From Micromonospora sp. LH3U1 (lineage in GTDB: Bacteria; Actinomycetota; Actinomycetes; Mycobacteriales; Micromonosporaceae), in contig NZ_CP116936.1 of NCBI RefSeq assembly GCF_028475105.1, positions 1,364,001-1,428,000 on the forward strand: a stretch of DNA of 64,000 bases, in the 5' to 3' direction. Below are positions 23,124 to 32,140 of this stretch, piece by piece. The number at the start of each line of letters is the position of its first letter. Positions within the stretch are counted from its first letter, which is position 1. The notes below the pieces were generated by a model that searched no databases, was not told the origin of the DNA, and saw nothing but the letters and a program-made list of their open reading frames with translations. The position numbers were made by a program, and so were the translations under genes.

Positions 23124-23660
23124 ATGATCACCGAACATGTCCGAGATGCGGCCGCGACGGCGTTCGTCTTCGGGTTCTTCGCCACCAGTTGGTTCGGCTG
23201 GGCTCAGGAAGCGCCCCCGAAACCCTGGCGGCCGGTGCTCATCGCCGGTTCGGTTCTGTCGCTGTTCACCGCCGTCGCCGGAGCGCTCCTCGCGTGGAGT
23301 CACTGGTCGGACGGTACGGCGTTCGACGCCGACACCAGCCGGACCTTCGGCATCGTCGTCGGTGTCGAGTTCGCGGCCGCCGCCGTCGGTGCCGGGTTGC
23401 TCGCCCTGCTGAAGCGCCGTGAGCTGACCGCCCCCTGGATCGCCCTCGTCGTGGGCGTGCACCTCTTCCCGGTGGCGGCGCTGATCGACTACCCGCTGAT
23501 CCATCTGGTCGCCGCGCTGGTCACCGTGGTGGCGCTCGCGGCGGTCCCGGTGGCTCGGGCCCGCGCCGTGGCGGTGAGTGCGGTGGTCGGGCTCGGCACC
23601 GGCGTCGTGCTCCTGGTCGCCGTGGTGTCCTCGCTGCTCATCGCCCTGATCGCGTACTGA
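23124..23660 (+). CDS. hypothetical five-helix membrane protein
   Basis: 178 residues from ATG 23124, with GGGGAG upstream. Hydrophobic segments at about 8-28, 33-55, 74-95, 103-125 and 138-176 with few charged loops. No recognised catalytic motif. The frame is open upstream through inverted repeat A, which is unlikely to be coding. Function unknown. Convergent with cutC across a 12-bp hairpin. Confidence 0.75.
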   Translation: MITEHVRDAAATAFVFGFFATSWFGWAQEAPPKPWRPVLIAGSVLSLFTAVAGALLAWSHWSDGTAFDADTSRTFGIVVGVEFAAAAVGAGLLALLKRRELTAPWIALVVGVHLFPVAALIDYPLIHLVAALVTVVALAAVPVARARAVAVSAVVGLGTGVVLLVAVVSSLLIALIAY

Positions 23661-23667
23661 GATTGGC

Positions 23668-23719
23668 ACGAGCGGTGGGCCTGAAGGAGATGGCAGCCTC
23701 CTCCAGTCCCACCGCTCGT
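23668..23719. terminator. hairpin between convergent genes
   Basis: ACGAGCGGTGGG (23668-23679) pairs perfectly with CCCACCGCTCGT (23708-23719), with a smaller GGAG/CTCC stem inside. It stands in the 75-base gap between the membrane protein and cutC, so it can serve both strands. There is no T tract. Confidence 0.65.
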
Positions 23720-23735
23720 CAGAGCGCGCGGCGGG

Positions 23736-24479
23736 TCAGGCGCGAGCGGCGGCGAGCACCTGGCCGACCAGGGCACCCGAGGTGCCCGATCGCTCGTACT
23801 CGGGCCGGTTGAGGCTGCCGCCCATCAGCGGTGCCGGGTTGCGGTGCACGGCCGGGCTGTCCGAGCTGACCAGGGCCGCGAAGTGGTACTCGTCGGCGCC
23901 CGTCGCCTCGACGATCCGGGCGATGTTGCGCGGGGTGATGCCACCACCCGGCATGATGACGATCCGCCCGGCGGCCCGGCGCACCAGGTCGGCGATGAGC
24001 GGAGCACCCTCCAGCACGCTGACCTCCTGGCCCGAGGTGAGCACCCGGTGCACGCCCAACTCGATGAGCTGCTCCAGTGCGGCGTGCGGGTCGCGGGTCA
24101 TGTCGAACGCACGGTGGAAGGTGATGCTGGCGTCGCCAGCGGCGGCGATCAGACGACGGGTGGTCGGCACGTCGACGTCACCCTCGGCGGTCAGCGCGCC
24201 GATCACGATGCCGGGCGCGCCGGCCGCGACCGCAGCCCGTACGTCCCGCTCCATCGCCTCGATCTCGAACGGCGAGTAGATGAAGTCGCCGGCCCGTGGC
24301 CGGACGATCACGTGCACCCGGATGCGGGTGACGGCGCGCAGGGTCGTCTCGATGGTGCCCAGGCTGGGGGTCAGCCCTCCGTCGAAGAGCGCGGAGCACA
24401 ACTCCACCCGGTCGGCGCCCGCCTCCTCGGCGGCGACCGCCCCCTCGACGCTGTCGATGCAGATCTCGAATGTGTTCAT
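23736..24479 (-). CDS. cutC: CutC-family protein
   Basis: 247 residues from ATG 24479, preceded by AAGGAAGAG. The TIM-barrel family signature is clear: FEICIDSVEGAVAAEEAGADRVELCSAL, GGLTPSLGTIE, VHVIVRPRAGDFIYSP, ITFHRAFDMT, RVLTSGQ and IMPGGGITPRNIA. The family was named for copper homeostasis, but its biochemical role is unsettled. Here its start overlaps the asparaginase stop (ATGA), placing it last in an operon with a glutamate-type ABC importer, which is hard to reconcile with copper. Confidence 0.93.
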   Translation of the reverse strand: MNTFEICIDSVEGAVAAEEAGADRVELCSALFDGGLTPSLGTIETTLRAVTRIRVHVIVRPRAGDFIYSPFEIEAMERDVRAAVAAGAPGIVIGALTAEGDVDVPTTRRLIAAAGDASITFHRAFDMTRDPHAALEQLIELGVHRVLTSGQEVSVLEGAPLIADLVRRAAGRIVIMPGGGITPRNIARIVEATGADEYHFAALVSSDSPAVHRNPAPLMGGSLNRPEYERSGTSGALVGQVLAAARA

Positions 24480-25495
24480 GACTCTTCCTTTTCGCTGCGG
24501 GACGATGCCGCTTCGGTACGAGACGGTGCCGCGGTCCAATCGATGACGGCGGTGACGGCGCCGACTGGTTCGCCACCGCCGAGCACCGGCACCCGGCGCA
24601 GCGCGTCGGCGCCACCCACCGGTACGCCGACCGCGTCGAGGGCGGCGAGCGCGATGGCGGTGGTGGCGCGGGGTGAACCGTCGATCACCTTCACCGCCAC
24701 CGCGTGACCGTCCGGGGCGGCCACCGCGAGCACGCCCTCCGCACCCCCCTTGGCGAGCACGCCGGGCAGTGCCCGCATCAGGTCGGTGTTCGGGTGGCCG
24801 TGCCAGCCGCCCACGTACTCCGGGTGTTGGCGCATGGCCTGCGCGACAAGCGCCTCGTCGGTGCCCGCAGGCGCGGTGACCAACGCCTGGAACGTGCGGG
24901 CCAGGCCGGTCAGCGGCAGGCCGAACAACGGTGCGCCGCAGCCGTCGACCGCGTGGTGCGCGAGCGGCGTGCCGGCCAGGCGGGCGACGATGGCGGCGGT
25001 TTCCCGCTGGAGCGGATGGTCGGGGTCGAGGTAGTCGTGTGTGCTCCAGGACCGGGCGACGCAGGCGACGAGCATCGCGGCGTGCTTGCCGGAGCAGTTC
25101 ATCCGGATCCGGTCGCGCTGCCCGCCGGCGCGGATCAGCCGGTCCCGGGTCGGTTCGTCCTCCGGCCAGTCCACCGGGCAACCGAGCGCATCCTCGGTGA
25201 GGCCGGCACCGGTCAGCATCGCCCGGACGACCTCGACGTGCCGGTCGTCGCCGGTGTGGCTGCCGGCGGCGAGGGCCAGCGCGGGGCCGGTCAGCTCGTC
25301 GCCCGCCACGACCCGACAGGCCAGTGCCTGCACCGGTTTGAGGGTGGAGCGGGGAAGCACCGGCTCGTCGGGTACACCGGCGGCGAGAACGACCTCGCCG
25401 TCCGGCGCGAGCACCACGACGCTGCCGTAGTGCCTGCTCTCGACGAAGCCGTTACGGACGACCCGGGCCAGTTCGGCGTAGCGGAAAATGGTCAC
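24476..25495 (-). CDS. asparaginase (Rhizobium etli-type / AnsA-II family)
   Basis: 339 residues from GTG 25495. Motifs of the thermolabile asparaginase family: ESRHYGSVVVLAPDG, LPRSTLKPVQALACR, ALAAGSHTGDDRHVE, RMNCSGKHAAMLVACV, AVDGCGAPLFGLPLTGLA and GGWHGHPNTDLM. Likely cytoplasmic hydrolysis of L-asparagine to aspartate and ammonia. It overlaps by four bases with both cutC downstream and the permease upstream, so it is translationally coupled to the transporter. The transported solute could therefore be asparagine or a related amino acid. Confidence 0.88.
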   Translation of the reverse strand: MTIFRYAELARVVRNGFVESRHYGSVVVLAPDGEVVLAAGVPDEPVLPRSTLKPVQALACRVVAGDELTGPALALAAGSHTGDDRHVEVVRAMLTGAGLTEDALGCPVDWPEDEPTRDRLIRAGGQRDRIRMNCSGKHAAMLVACVARSWSTHDYLDPDHPLQRETAAIVARLAGTPLAHHAVDGCGAPLFGLPLTGLARTFQALVTAPAGTDEALVAQAMRQHPEYVGGWHGHPNTDLMRALPGVLAKGGAEGVLAVAAPDGHAVAVKVIDGSPRATTAIALAALDAVGVPVGGADALRRVPVLGGGEPVGAVTAVIDWTAAPSRTEAASSRSEKEES

Positions 25496-26361
25496 CGGGT
25501 GCTGTTCCCTTCGATGAGCGGCGGGGGCAGATCAGCGGTCCGTCGTCCGCGCCGGCCGCCGAAGCGGCCGTTGCGGGCCTGGAGTACGCGGGCGAACTTC
25601 GACAGCGAGGCGTTGACCACCAGGTAGATCAGCGCCACCACCAGGAACGTCTGGATCAGCAGGTGGGTGTACGAGGAGAGCACCTGGCCGCTGTAGAGCA
25701 GCTCGGTGTAGCTGACCACGAAGCCGAGCGAGGTGTCCTTGAGCAGCCCGACGAGCTGGCTGACCAGGGACGGGGTGAGCTGGAGCAGCGCCTGGGGCAG
25801 GACCACCAACGCCATCACCTGCCCGCGGCGCAGCCCGACGGCGAGGCCCGCCTCGGTCTGCCCCCGGTCCAGGGCCAGGATGCCGGCCCGGAAGATCTCC
25901 GCGAACGCCGCCGAGTTGGACACCACCAGCGGCACCACGAGCTTCCAGAACAGCGGGAAGTTCATGCCGTACTGCGGCAGCGCGAACAGCGTCACGTAGA
26001 TCAGCAGCAGCGTGGGGACGGTCCGGAAGATCTCCACGTACGCGCCGGCCAGCCACCGCAACGGTCGGTGCGTCGACAACCGGCCGAGCGCCAGCAGCAA
26101 CCCGAGCGTGGCGCTGAGCACGGCCGTCGCGGCGGCGGCACGCACCGTGGCCCACAGGCCGTTGAGCAGGTACCGCCAGATCGGCCAGGTGGTGAAGGGT
26201 TCCCACCGGGCGGCGGTCAGCTCGCCGTGGCTGGCGAACTGGTACACGGCCCCGACCGCGGCGCCGGCCAGGAGGATGGCGCCCAGCACGGTGGCGATCC
26301 GGATCCGCCGCCGGGCACGGGGGCCGGGCTCGTCGAAGAGGATCTGTTGGGTCTGGTTCAT
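25492..26361 (-). CDS. amino acid ABC transporter permease (GluD-like)
   Basis: 289 residues with five to six membrane helices and the HisM/GlnP-type permease signature (YVEIFRTVPTLLLIYV, EIFRAGILALDRGQTEAGLAVGL, VLPQALLQLTPSLVSQLVGLLK). A basic C-terminal tail (RFGGRRGRRTADL) is extra. It pairs with the next permease as a heterodimer in the membrane. Its start overlaps that gene by four bases. Confidence 0.92.
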   Translation of the reverse strand: MNQTQQILFDEPGPRARRRIRIATVLGAILLAGAAVGAVYQFASHGELTAARWEPFTTWPIWRYLLNGLWATVRAAAATAVLSATLGLLLALGRLSTHRPLRWLAGAYVEIFRTVPTLLLIYVTLFALPQYGMNFPLFWKLVVPLVVSNSAAFAEIFRAGILALDRGQTEAGLAVGLRRGQVMALVVLPQALLQLTPSLVSQLVGLLKDTSLGFVVSYTELLYSGQVLSSYTHLLIQTFLVVALIYLVVNASLSKFARVLQARNGRFGGRRGRRTADLPPPLIEGNSTR

Positions 26362-27002
26362 CGGACGATCGCCAGCCTTCGTTCGAGCAGGCCGGTGACC
26401 TGACCGATGATCAGCGCCAGCAGCATGTAGGCGAGGCCCGCGCCGGTGAAGACAGCGATCGGCTGAGCCTCGATGAGGTTCACGGTGTTCGCCGCCTGGG
26501 TCAGCTCGACCACCCCGACGGCGGCGGCCAGCGACGTGTTCATCAGCAGCGCGATGCAGATGTTGCCGATCGGCTGGATCACCGCCCGCAGTCCCTGCGG
26601 CAGGATCACGTGCCGCAGGGACTGGCCGAAGGTGAGCCCGATGGCGCGCGCCGCCTCGGCCTGGCCGACGCCGACCGTGTTGATCCCGGCGCGGATCGCC
26701 TCGGCCAGGTACGCCCCCTCGTACACGGCGATGACGATCGCGGCCGAGGTGAACAGCGGGAACGTGATGCCGATGGTCGGCAACGCGAAGACGAAGAGCA
26801 CCAGCAGGGCCAGCAGCGGCAGGTTCTGGAACACCTCGACGTACGCCGTGCCGATGGCGCGCAGCAGCGGCACGGGGGCGATCCGCAGGGTGGCCACGAC
26901 GATGCCCAGCAGCATCGCGCCGACCGTGGTCACGACGGTCAGTTCGACCGTCGTGACCAGGCCGTGGCCGAGCTCGCTCAGGTGGGCGGTGAGGGCGTCC
27001 AT
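26358..27002 (-). CDS. amino acid ABC transporter permease (GluC-like)
   Basis: 214 residues from ATG 27002 (MDALTAHLSELGHGLVTTVE). The same frame is open to 27065 but would run into the binding-protein gene. The permease signature is present: YVEVFQNLPLLALLVLFVFA, EAIRAGINTVGVGQAEAARAIGL, VILPQGLRAVIQPIGN. Five membrane helices. Lies 16 bases after the binding protein. Confidence 0.92.
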   Translation of the reverse strand: MDALTAHLSELGHGLVTTVELTVVTTVGAMLLGIVVATLRIAPVPLLRAIGTAYVEVFQNLPLLALLVLFVFALPTIGITFPLFTSAAIVIAVYEGAYLAEAIRAGINTVGVGQAEAARAIGLTFGQSLRHVILPQGLRAVIQPIGNICIALLMNTSLAAAVGVVELTQAANTVNLIEAQPIAVFTGAGLAYMLLALIIGQVTGLLERRLAIVR

Positions 27003-27018
27003 CGGTACGAGAGGATTC

Positions 27019-27987
27019 TCAGGAGCCGTCGGCGGAACCGAGGGCGGGCGGGGTGGGCGCCCCACCCTCCACGACCGAGCCGAGGGTGCCTTCCCAGACC
27101 TTCGCCCACGTGCCGTCGGCCTGGATCTTCTTCAGCCAGTTGTTGACGAACTCCTTGAACTGCGTGTCCTCCCGGTTGAGGCCGATGCCGTACGCCTCGG
27201 TGGTGAACGGCTCGCCGACCACCTTCATCCCCGGGTTCGCCTTGGCGCCCGAGGCGAGCAGCGTGAAGTCCTGCACGTACGCGTCGCCGCGCTTCTGCAG
27301 CAGAGCCTGCAGCGCCTGCGGGTCGGTACCGAAGGCGATCTGCTTCGAGCCGGGAGCGGCGGAGGGCAGCGCGGTGACCGCGGGGGTGTTCGCCCCGACG
27401 ATGACGGTCTTGCCGGCGAGGTCCTTGACGCTCTTGATCGAGGTTTCGTCCTTGCGGACCCCGACCGCCAGGCCGGAGGTGAGGTACGGCCCCGCGAAGG
27501 CGACCTGGGTGGCCCGCTGCGGGGTGATCGTGTACGTCTGGAAGACCGCGTCCACCGACTTGGCCTGGAGCATGGCCTCCCGGGTCTGGGTGCCGATGGT
27601 CGTCGTCTTCACCTCGGGCTTGCCGATGATGTACTTCGCCAGCAGCTTCGCCATGTCGGCGTCGAAGCCCTCGATGGTGCCGCTGACCGGGTTCTGCTGG
27701 GCGAGCAGCGGCGCGTCCAGGGATCCGCCGATGTTCAGGTAGCCGCGCTTGCGGATCGCGTCCATGGCCGAGCCGGCCGGGATGTCCGCGTCGGTGGCGA
27801 CCGGGGCGGCGTCGTACACCGACTGGGCGATGACGCCGTCGCCGCCCAGGCCGGTGTTGCCGGGCAGCGTCGGAGCGCTGCTGCCGCTGTCGCCGCCGCA
27901 GCCGGTCGCGGCGAGGGCCACCGCCACCGCGGTGGCGGTGAGGGCGAGCGAGCGCCGCCCGGTGAAGCTCATCTTGAGGATTGACAT
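27019..27987 (-). CDS. amino acid ABC transporter substrate-binding lipoprotein (GluB-like)
   Basis: 322 residues, ATG 27987 behind GGGAGGGTGTC. A signal peptide with lipobox LAATGC anchors it outside the membrane. The family-3 solute-binding fold follows (IRKRGYLNIGGSLDAPLLAQ, GFDADMAKLLAKYI, VDAVFQTYTITPQRA, VAFAGPYLTSGLAVGVRKD, NREDTQFKEFVNNWLKKI). Glutamate, glutamine, aspartate or asparagine are candidate ligands. Confidence 0.93.
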   Translation of the reverse strand: MSILKMSFTGRRSLALTATAVAVALAATGCGGDSGSSAPTLPGNTGLGGDGVIAQSVYDAAPVATDADIPAGSAMDAIRKRGYLNIGGSLDAPLLAQQNPVSGTIEGFDADMAKLLAKYIIGKPEVKTTTIGTQTREAMLQAKSVDAVFQTYTITPQRATQVAFAGPYLTSGLAVGVRKDETSIKSVKDLAGKTVIVGANTPAVTALPSAAPGSKQIAFGTDPQALQALLQKRGDAYVQDFTLLASGAKANPGMKVVGEPFTTEAYGIGLNREDTQFKEFVNNWLKKIQADGTWAKVWEGTLGSVVEGGAPTPPALGSADGS

Positions 27988-28006
27988 GACACCCTCCCGT
28001 TGGGGG

Positions 28007-28777
28007 CTAGTGCTGGAGGATCTTGGACAGGAAGTCGCGGGCCCGCTCGGTGCGCGGAGCTGCGAAGAAGTCGTCGGGAGCGCCGGATTCGACGATGCGG
28101 CCGTCGTCCATGAAGACGACCCGGTCGGCGGCGCGGCGGGCGAAGCCCATCTCGTGGGTCACCACGATCATGGTCATCCCCTCGGCGGCGAGGGAGACCA
28201 TCACGTCGAGCACCTCGTTGACCATCTCCGGGTCGAGGGCCGAGGTCGGCTCGTCGAAGAGCAGCACCTTCGGCTGCATCGCCAGGGCTCGGGCGATCGC
28301 GGCCCGCTGCTGCTGCCCGCCGGAGAGTTGGGCCGGGTGGTGGTCTGCCTTGTCGGCGATACCGACGCGCTCCAGCAGGGTCATCGCCTGCTGTCGCGCC
28401 TCGGGCCGGGCGATCCTGCGGACCCGGGTGGGGCCGAGAGTGATGTTGTCCAGCACCGTCTTGTGGCCGAAGAGGTTGAAGGACTGGAAGACCATGCCGA
28501 CATCGGCGCGCAGCCGGGCCAGCGCGCGGCCCTCGGAGGGCAGCGGCTCACCGTCGATCTCGATGCTGCCCTCCCCGGCGGTCTCCAGCCGGTTGAGGCA
28601 GCGGCACAGGGTCGACTTGCCGGAGCCGGAGGGCCCCACCACGACGACCACCTCGCCGGCGGCCACCGTGAGGTCGATGTCCTTGAGCACGTGCAGCGGA
28701 CCGAACCACTTGTTCAGGCCGCGTACCGACACCATCGGTCGGTCCGCAGCCGTCGTCCCCGGTGCCACCAGACGCAC
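28007..28777 (-). CDS. amino acid ABC transporter ATP-binding protein (GluA-like)
   Basis: 256 residues. Walker [11 protein letters not shown]-loop [13 protein letters not shown], signature [15 protein letters not shown], Walker [14 protein letters not shown] and switch His in [10 protein letters not shown] are all intact. First gene of the minus-strand operon gluA-gluB-gluC-gluD-asparaginase-cutC. GTG 28777 is taken as start; an internal ATG at about 28735 ([12 protein letters not shown]) also fits the family. Confidence 0.93.
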   Translation of the reverse strand: MRLVAPGTTAADRPMVSVRGLNKWFGPLHVLKDIDLTVAAGEVVVVVGPSGSGKSTLCRCLNRLETAGEGSIEIDGEPLPSEGRALARLRADVGMVFQSFNLFGHKTVLDNITLGPTRVRRIARPEARQQAMTLLERVGIADKADHHPAQLSGGQQQRAAIARALAMQPKVLLFDEPTSALDPEMVNEVLDVMVSLAAEGMTMIVVTHEMGFARRAADRVVFMDDGRIVESGAPDDFFAAPRTERARDFLSKILQH

Positions 28778-28795
28778 CCACTTTCTTCGACAACC

Positions 28796-28866
28796 AAACT
28801 AAGTCGGCTTCATTTCGAACCAACAGCGCCATCTAAAGGTAGCCAGGAAACTAAGTCAACCGGTTG
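28796..28866. promoter_or_regulatory. candidate ROK-repressor operators in the divergent promoter region
   Basis: AAACTAAGTC occurs twice as a direct repeat, at 28796-28805 and 28848-28857, 52 bases apart (about five helical turns). The first lies in the transporter 5' leader, the second over its -35 box. A palindrome CAACCGGTTG follows at 28857-28866. The region is unusually A+T rich for this genome. Confidence 0.45.
28831..28859 (-). promoter_or_regulatory. promoter of the amino acid transporter operon
   Basis: Read on the minus strand: TTGACT (28859-28854), 17-base spacer, TTAGAT (28836-28831), giving a transcript start near 28824 and a leader of about 47 bases before gluA. One copy of the AAACTAAGTC repeat overlaps the -35 box. 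Confidence 0.55.
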
Positions 28867-28898
28867 CTTGAACAAACTGTGGATGCTAAGAACCTGAC

Positions 28899-30059
28899 GT
28901 GACGATTGACGACGCGCCACGCGAAGCCCTCCGGGGCGGCCCCCGGGAGCTCCTGCGCTGGGTGGCCACCGGAGCGGCCGTCAGTCGTGCCGACCTGTCC
29001 CGGCTCTCCGGGCTGTCTCCCTCGACCGTTTCCCAGCGGGTCGAGTCGTTGATCAACCAGGGGTTGCTGGAGGAGACCGGTGCCGGGCGGTCCCGGGGCG
29101 GGCGACGGCCACGCCAGCTCGCCGTACCCACCGGTGGCGCCGTGGTCGGCGCCATCGATCTCGGTGCGCATCACGCGCGGGTCGGCACACTGGACCTCTC
29201 CGGGCGGGTGGTCCAGGGCCGCACCCTGCCGGTCCGCATCGAGGACGGCCCGGAGGCGGTGCTCGGCGCGCTGCTGAGCGAGGTCGCCACGCTGGCGAGC
29301 GGTGGCGGATCCGCGGCGGGCATGCTCCGGGGCGTCGGTATCGGCATCCCCGGCCCGGTGCAGCACGCCACCGGTCGGATCGTCAGCCCCTCCCGGATGC
29401 CCGGGTGGAACGGCTTCGACGTCGCCGCGTTCTGCGCCGGCCGGGTCGAGGCACCGGTCATCGTGGACAACGACGCCAACCTGATGGCGCTCGGCGCGCA
29501 CCGCACCGCGCATCCCGAGTTGGACCACGCCGTCTACATCAAGGCTGGCACCGGAATCGGCTCCGGTGTCATCTCCAGTGGACGGCTGCACCGGGGCGCG
29601 CAGGGATCGGCCGGGGATATCAGCCACTGCCGGGTGGTGGCTGATCCCGCGCCACCCTGCACCTGCGGCAACGCCGGTTGCCTGGAGGCGGTGGCCAGCG
29701 GCGCGGCCCTGGTCACCGCGCTACGTGACCAGGGTGTGCCGGTCGACGACCTGACCGGCGTGATCCGCCTGATCGACGACGGCGACCGCCATGCCACGGC
29801 GCTCGCCCGGCAGGCCGGCCGGGCCATCGGCGAGATCCTGGCCGTCGTGGTCAACTTCTTCAACCCGCAGGTGGTGGCCATCGGCGGCCGGCTCGCCGAC
29901 TGCGAACCCCTGCTCGCCAGCATGCGGGCCACCCTCTACGAGCGGTGCCTGCCGCTGGCCACCCAGACCCTGCTCATCGAGCGGGTCGACAGCGGCCAGG
30001 ACATCGGCATCACCGGTGCCGCCCACCTGGTGATCGACCATGTCGTAGCGGCCAGCTGA
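28899..30059 (+). CDS. ROK-family transcriptional repressor / sugar kinase-like regulator
   Basis: 386 residues from GTG 28899. An N-terminal winged helix-turn-helix (GAAVSRADLSRLSGLSPSTV then QRVESLINQGLLEE) is fused to a ROK domain: GVGIGIPGPVQHATG, VIVDNDANLMALGAH, IKAGTGIGSGVI and zinc site CTCGNAGCLEAVASG. This is the NagC/XylR-type layout, so the likely role is repression of the divergent amino acid operon with a small ligand as inducer. It is convergent with ilvD across inverted repeat H. Confidence 0.92.
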   Translation: MTIDDAPREALRGGPRELLRWVATGAAVSRADLSRLSGLSPSTVSQRVESLINQGLLEETGAGRSRGGRRPRQLAVPTGGAVVGAIDLGAHHARVGTLDLSGRVVQGRTLPVRIEDGPEAVLGALLSEVATLASGGGSAAGMLRGVGIGIPGPVQHATGRIVSPSRMPGWNGFDVAAFCAGRVEAPVIVDNDANLMALGAHRTAHPELDHAVYIKAGTGIGSGVISSGRLHRGAQGSAGDISHCRVVADPAPPCTCGNAGCLEAVASGAALVTALRDQGVPVDDLTGVIRLIDDGDRHATALARQAGRAIGEILAVVVNFFNPQVVAIGGRLADCEPLLASMRATLYERCLPLATQTLLIERVDSGQDIGITGAAHLVIDHVVAAS

Positions 30060-30082
30060 CCTCGCCACCGCGATCGTGGCGC

Positions 30083-30165
30083 GCATGACCGATACGAGAT
30101 CGCTGATACCGCGGTGTCCGGGCGGACTTGATACCCCGGTATCGCTGATCCCGTGTCGATCACGC
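30083..30165. repeat. intergenic inverted repeat H between convergent genes
   Basis: A 28-base arm (30083-30110) pairs with 30138-30165 with 21 matches. The right arm has GTCGATCAC, while the left has a degenerate GACC at the same place, so this copy looks decayed. It fills the gap between the ROK gene and ilvD, where it can act as a terminator for either. Confidence 0.6.
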
Positions 30166-30182
30166 AGGCGCAGCCGGGTGCC

Positions 30183-32030
30183 TTACTCCGGGACGCGGCG
30201 GTAGGCGCCGTCGCTGGCTGAGGTGGCCATCGAGGCGTACGCGCGCAGCGCCGCCGACACCGGGCGCTGCCGGTCGGTCGGGGTGTACGGCTTGTCGCGC
30301 TTCTCCTCGGCCACCCGACGCGCCTCCAACTCGTCGGACGGCACGTTCAGCTCGATGGTGCGGCCGGGGATGTCGATGACGACCTCGTCCCCGTCGCGGA
30401 CCAGGGCGATCAGCCCACCGGAGGCCGCCTCGGGGGAGACGTGCCCGATGGAGAGCCCGGAGGTGCCGCCGGAGAAGCGGCCGTCGGTGAGCAGCGCACA
30501 GGAGCGGCCCAGCCCACGTCCCTTGAGGAACGAGGTGGGGTAGAGCATCTCCTGCATGCCGGGGCCGCCCTTGGGTCCCTCATACCGGATCACCACCACG
30601 TCCCCGGCGACCACCTGCTTGGCGAGGATCGCGGTCACCGCGTCGTCCTGCGACTCGTAGACCTTCGCCGGCCCACGGAAGGTCAGGCAGTCGTCGGGCA
30701 CGCCGGCGGTCTTCACCACGCTGCCCTCGGGTGCCAGGTTGCCGTGCAGGATGGCCAGCCCACCGTCGGCGGAGTAGGCGTGCTCGCGGTCCCGGATACA
30801 GCCGCCCGCCGCGTCGGTGTCCAGCGACGACCACCGGTTGGTGGTGGAGAACGGCTCGGTGGTGCGCACCCCGCCCGGGGCGGCATGGAACAGCTCGACG
30901 GCAGTCGGTGTCGGGGAGCCGCCGCGCACGTCCCAGTCGGTCAGCCACTGCGCCAGCGAGGGGGAGTGCACGGCGTGCACGTCCCGGTTGAGCTGCCCGC
31001 CCCGGTCCAGTTCGCCGAGGATCGCCGGGATTCCGCCGGCGCGGTGCACGTCCTCCATGTGGTAGTTCGGCGAGTTCGGAGCGACCTTGGCCAGGCACGG
31101 CACCCGCCGGGAGATCGCGTCGATGTCGGCGACGCCGAAGTCCATCTCCGCCTCACGCGCTGCGGCGAGCAGGTGCAGCACCGTGTTGGTGGAGCCGCCC
31201 ATCGCCACGTCCAGGGCGACCGCGTTCTCGAAGGCGGCCTTGGAGGCGACCGTGCGGGGCAGCACCGAGTCGTCGTCGCCGTCGTACCACCGCTTGGAGA
31301 TCTCCACGACGGTGCGGCCGGCCTCGACGAAGAGGGACCGGCGCGCGGCGTGGGTGGCCAGCGTCGAACCGTTGCCGGGCAGCGCCAGCCCGATCGCCTC
31401 GGTGAGGCAGTTCATCGAGTTGGCGGTGAACATCCCGGAGCACGAGCCGCAGGTCGGGCAGGCGGAGCGTTCGATCTCACCGAGCTGCTCGTCGGTGACC
31501 GCCTCGTTCGAGGAGGCGATCATCGCGTCGATCAGGTCGATCTTGCTGTGCACGACGCCCTCGATCGCCATCGTCTTGCCGGCCTCCATGGGACCACCGG
31601 AGACGAAGACGGTCGGGATGTTGAGCCGCAACGCGGCCAGCAACATCCCAGGGGTGATCTTGTCGCAGTTGGAGATGCAGACCAGGGCGTCCGCGCAGTG
31701 CGCGTTGACCATGTACTCCACCGCGTCGGCGATCAACTCCCGGCTGGGCAGCGAGTAGAGCATGCCGCCGTGGCCCATCGCGATGCCGTCGTCGACAGCG
31801 ATGGTGTTGAACTCCCGACCCACCCCGCCGGCCTCCGCGACCGCGTCGGCCACCAGGCCACCCATGTCCTTGAGGTGTACGTGACCGGGCACGAACTGGG
31901 TGAAACTGTTGGCGATGGCGACGATCGGCTTACCGAAATCGTCGTCGGTCATCCCGGTGGCCCGCCAGAGGGCCCGGGCGCCGGCCATCGTCCGACCGTG
32001 TGTGGAGGTCCTCGACCGCAGCTCAGGCAT
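30183..32030 (-). CDS. ilvD: dihydroxy-acid dehydratase
   Basis: 615 residues from ATG 32030 ([20 protein letters not shown]). It dehydrates dihydroxy-acids to 2-oxo acids, the common third step of valine and isoleucine synthesis. Iron-sulfur and active-site motifs [13 protein letters not shown] and [21 protein letters not shown], and [19 protein letters not shown] near the C terminus, are intact. The frame runs to 32111, but ATG 32030 or 32042 fits the family. Not clustered with ilvBNC, which lies 2.6 kb away on the other strand. Confidence 0.96.
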   Translation of the reverse strand: MPELRSRTSTHGRTMAGARALWRATGMTDDDFGKPIVAIANSFTQFVPGHVHLKDMGGLVADAVAEAGGVGREFNTIAVDDGIAMGHGGMLYSLPSRELIADAVEYMVNAHCADALVCISNCDKITPGMLLAALRLNIPTVFVSGGPMEAGKTMAIEGVVHSKIDLIDAMIASSNEAVTDEQLGEIERSACPTCGSCSGMFTANSMNCLTEAIGLALPGNGSTLATHAARRSLFVEAGRTVVEISKRWYDGDDDSVLPRTVASKAAFENAVALDVAMGGSTNTVLHLLAAAREAEMDFGVADIDAISRRVPCLAKVAPNSPNYHMEDVHRAGGIPAILGELDRGGQLNRDVHAVHSPSLAQWLTDWDVRGGSPTPTAVELFHAAPGGVRTTEPFSTTNRWSSLDTDAAGGCIRDREHAYSADGGLAILHGNLAPEGSVVKTAGVPDDCLTFRGPAKVYESQDDAVTAILAKQVVAGDVVVIRYEGPKGGPGMQEMLYPTSFLKGRGLGRSCALLTDGRFSGGTSGLSIGHVSPEAASGGLIALVRDGDEVVIDIPGRTIELNVPSDELEARRVAEEKRDKPYTPTDRQRPVSAALRAYASMATSASDGAYRRVPE

Positions 32031-32140
32031 GCGTACCAGCATGACACCGCCGCCGCGCCAACCCTCCCGGGTGTACGCCGTGTCCCAACAGATGCACACC
32101 CAGCCCCCCACGGCGAGCGCGCATCCGGCACTCTTGGAGC

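Noticed and set aside
32042-32111. Upstream extension of ilvD to 32111
   Set aside because: The extra residues ([18 protein letters not shown]) have no family counterpart; conserved protein starts at [12 protein letters not shown].
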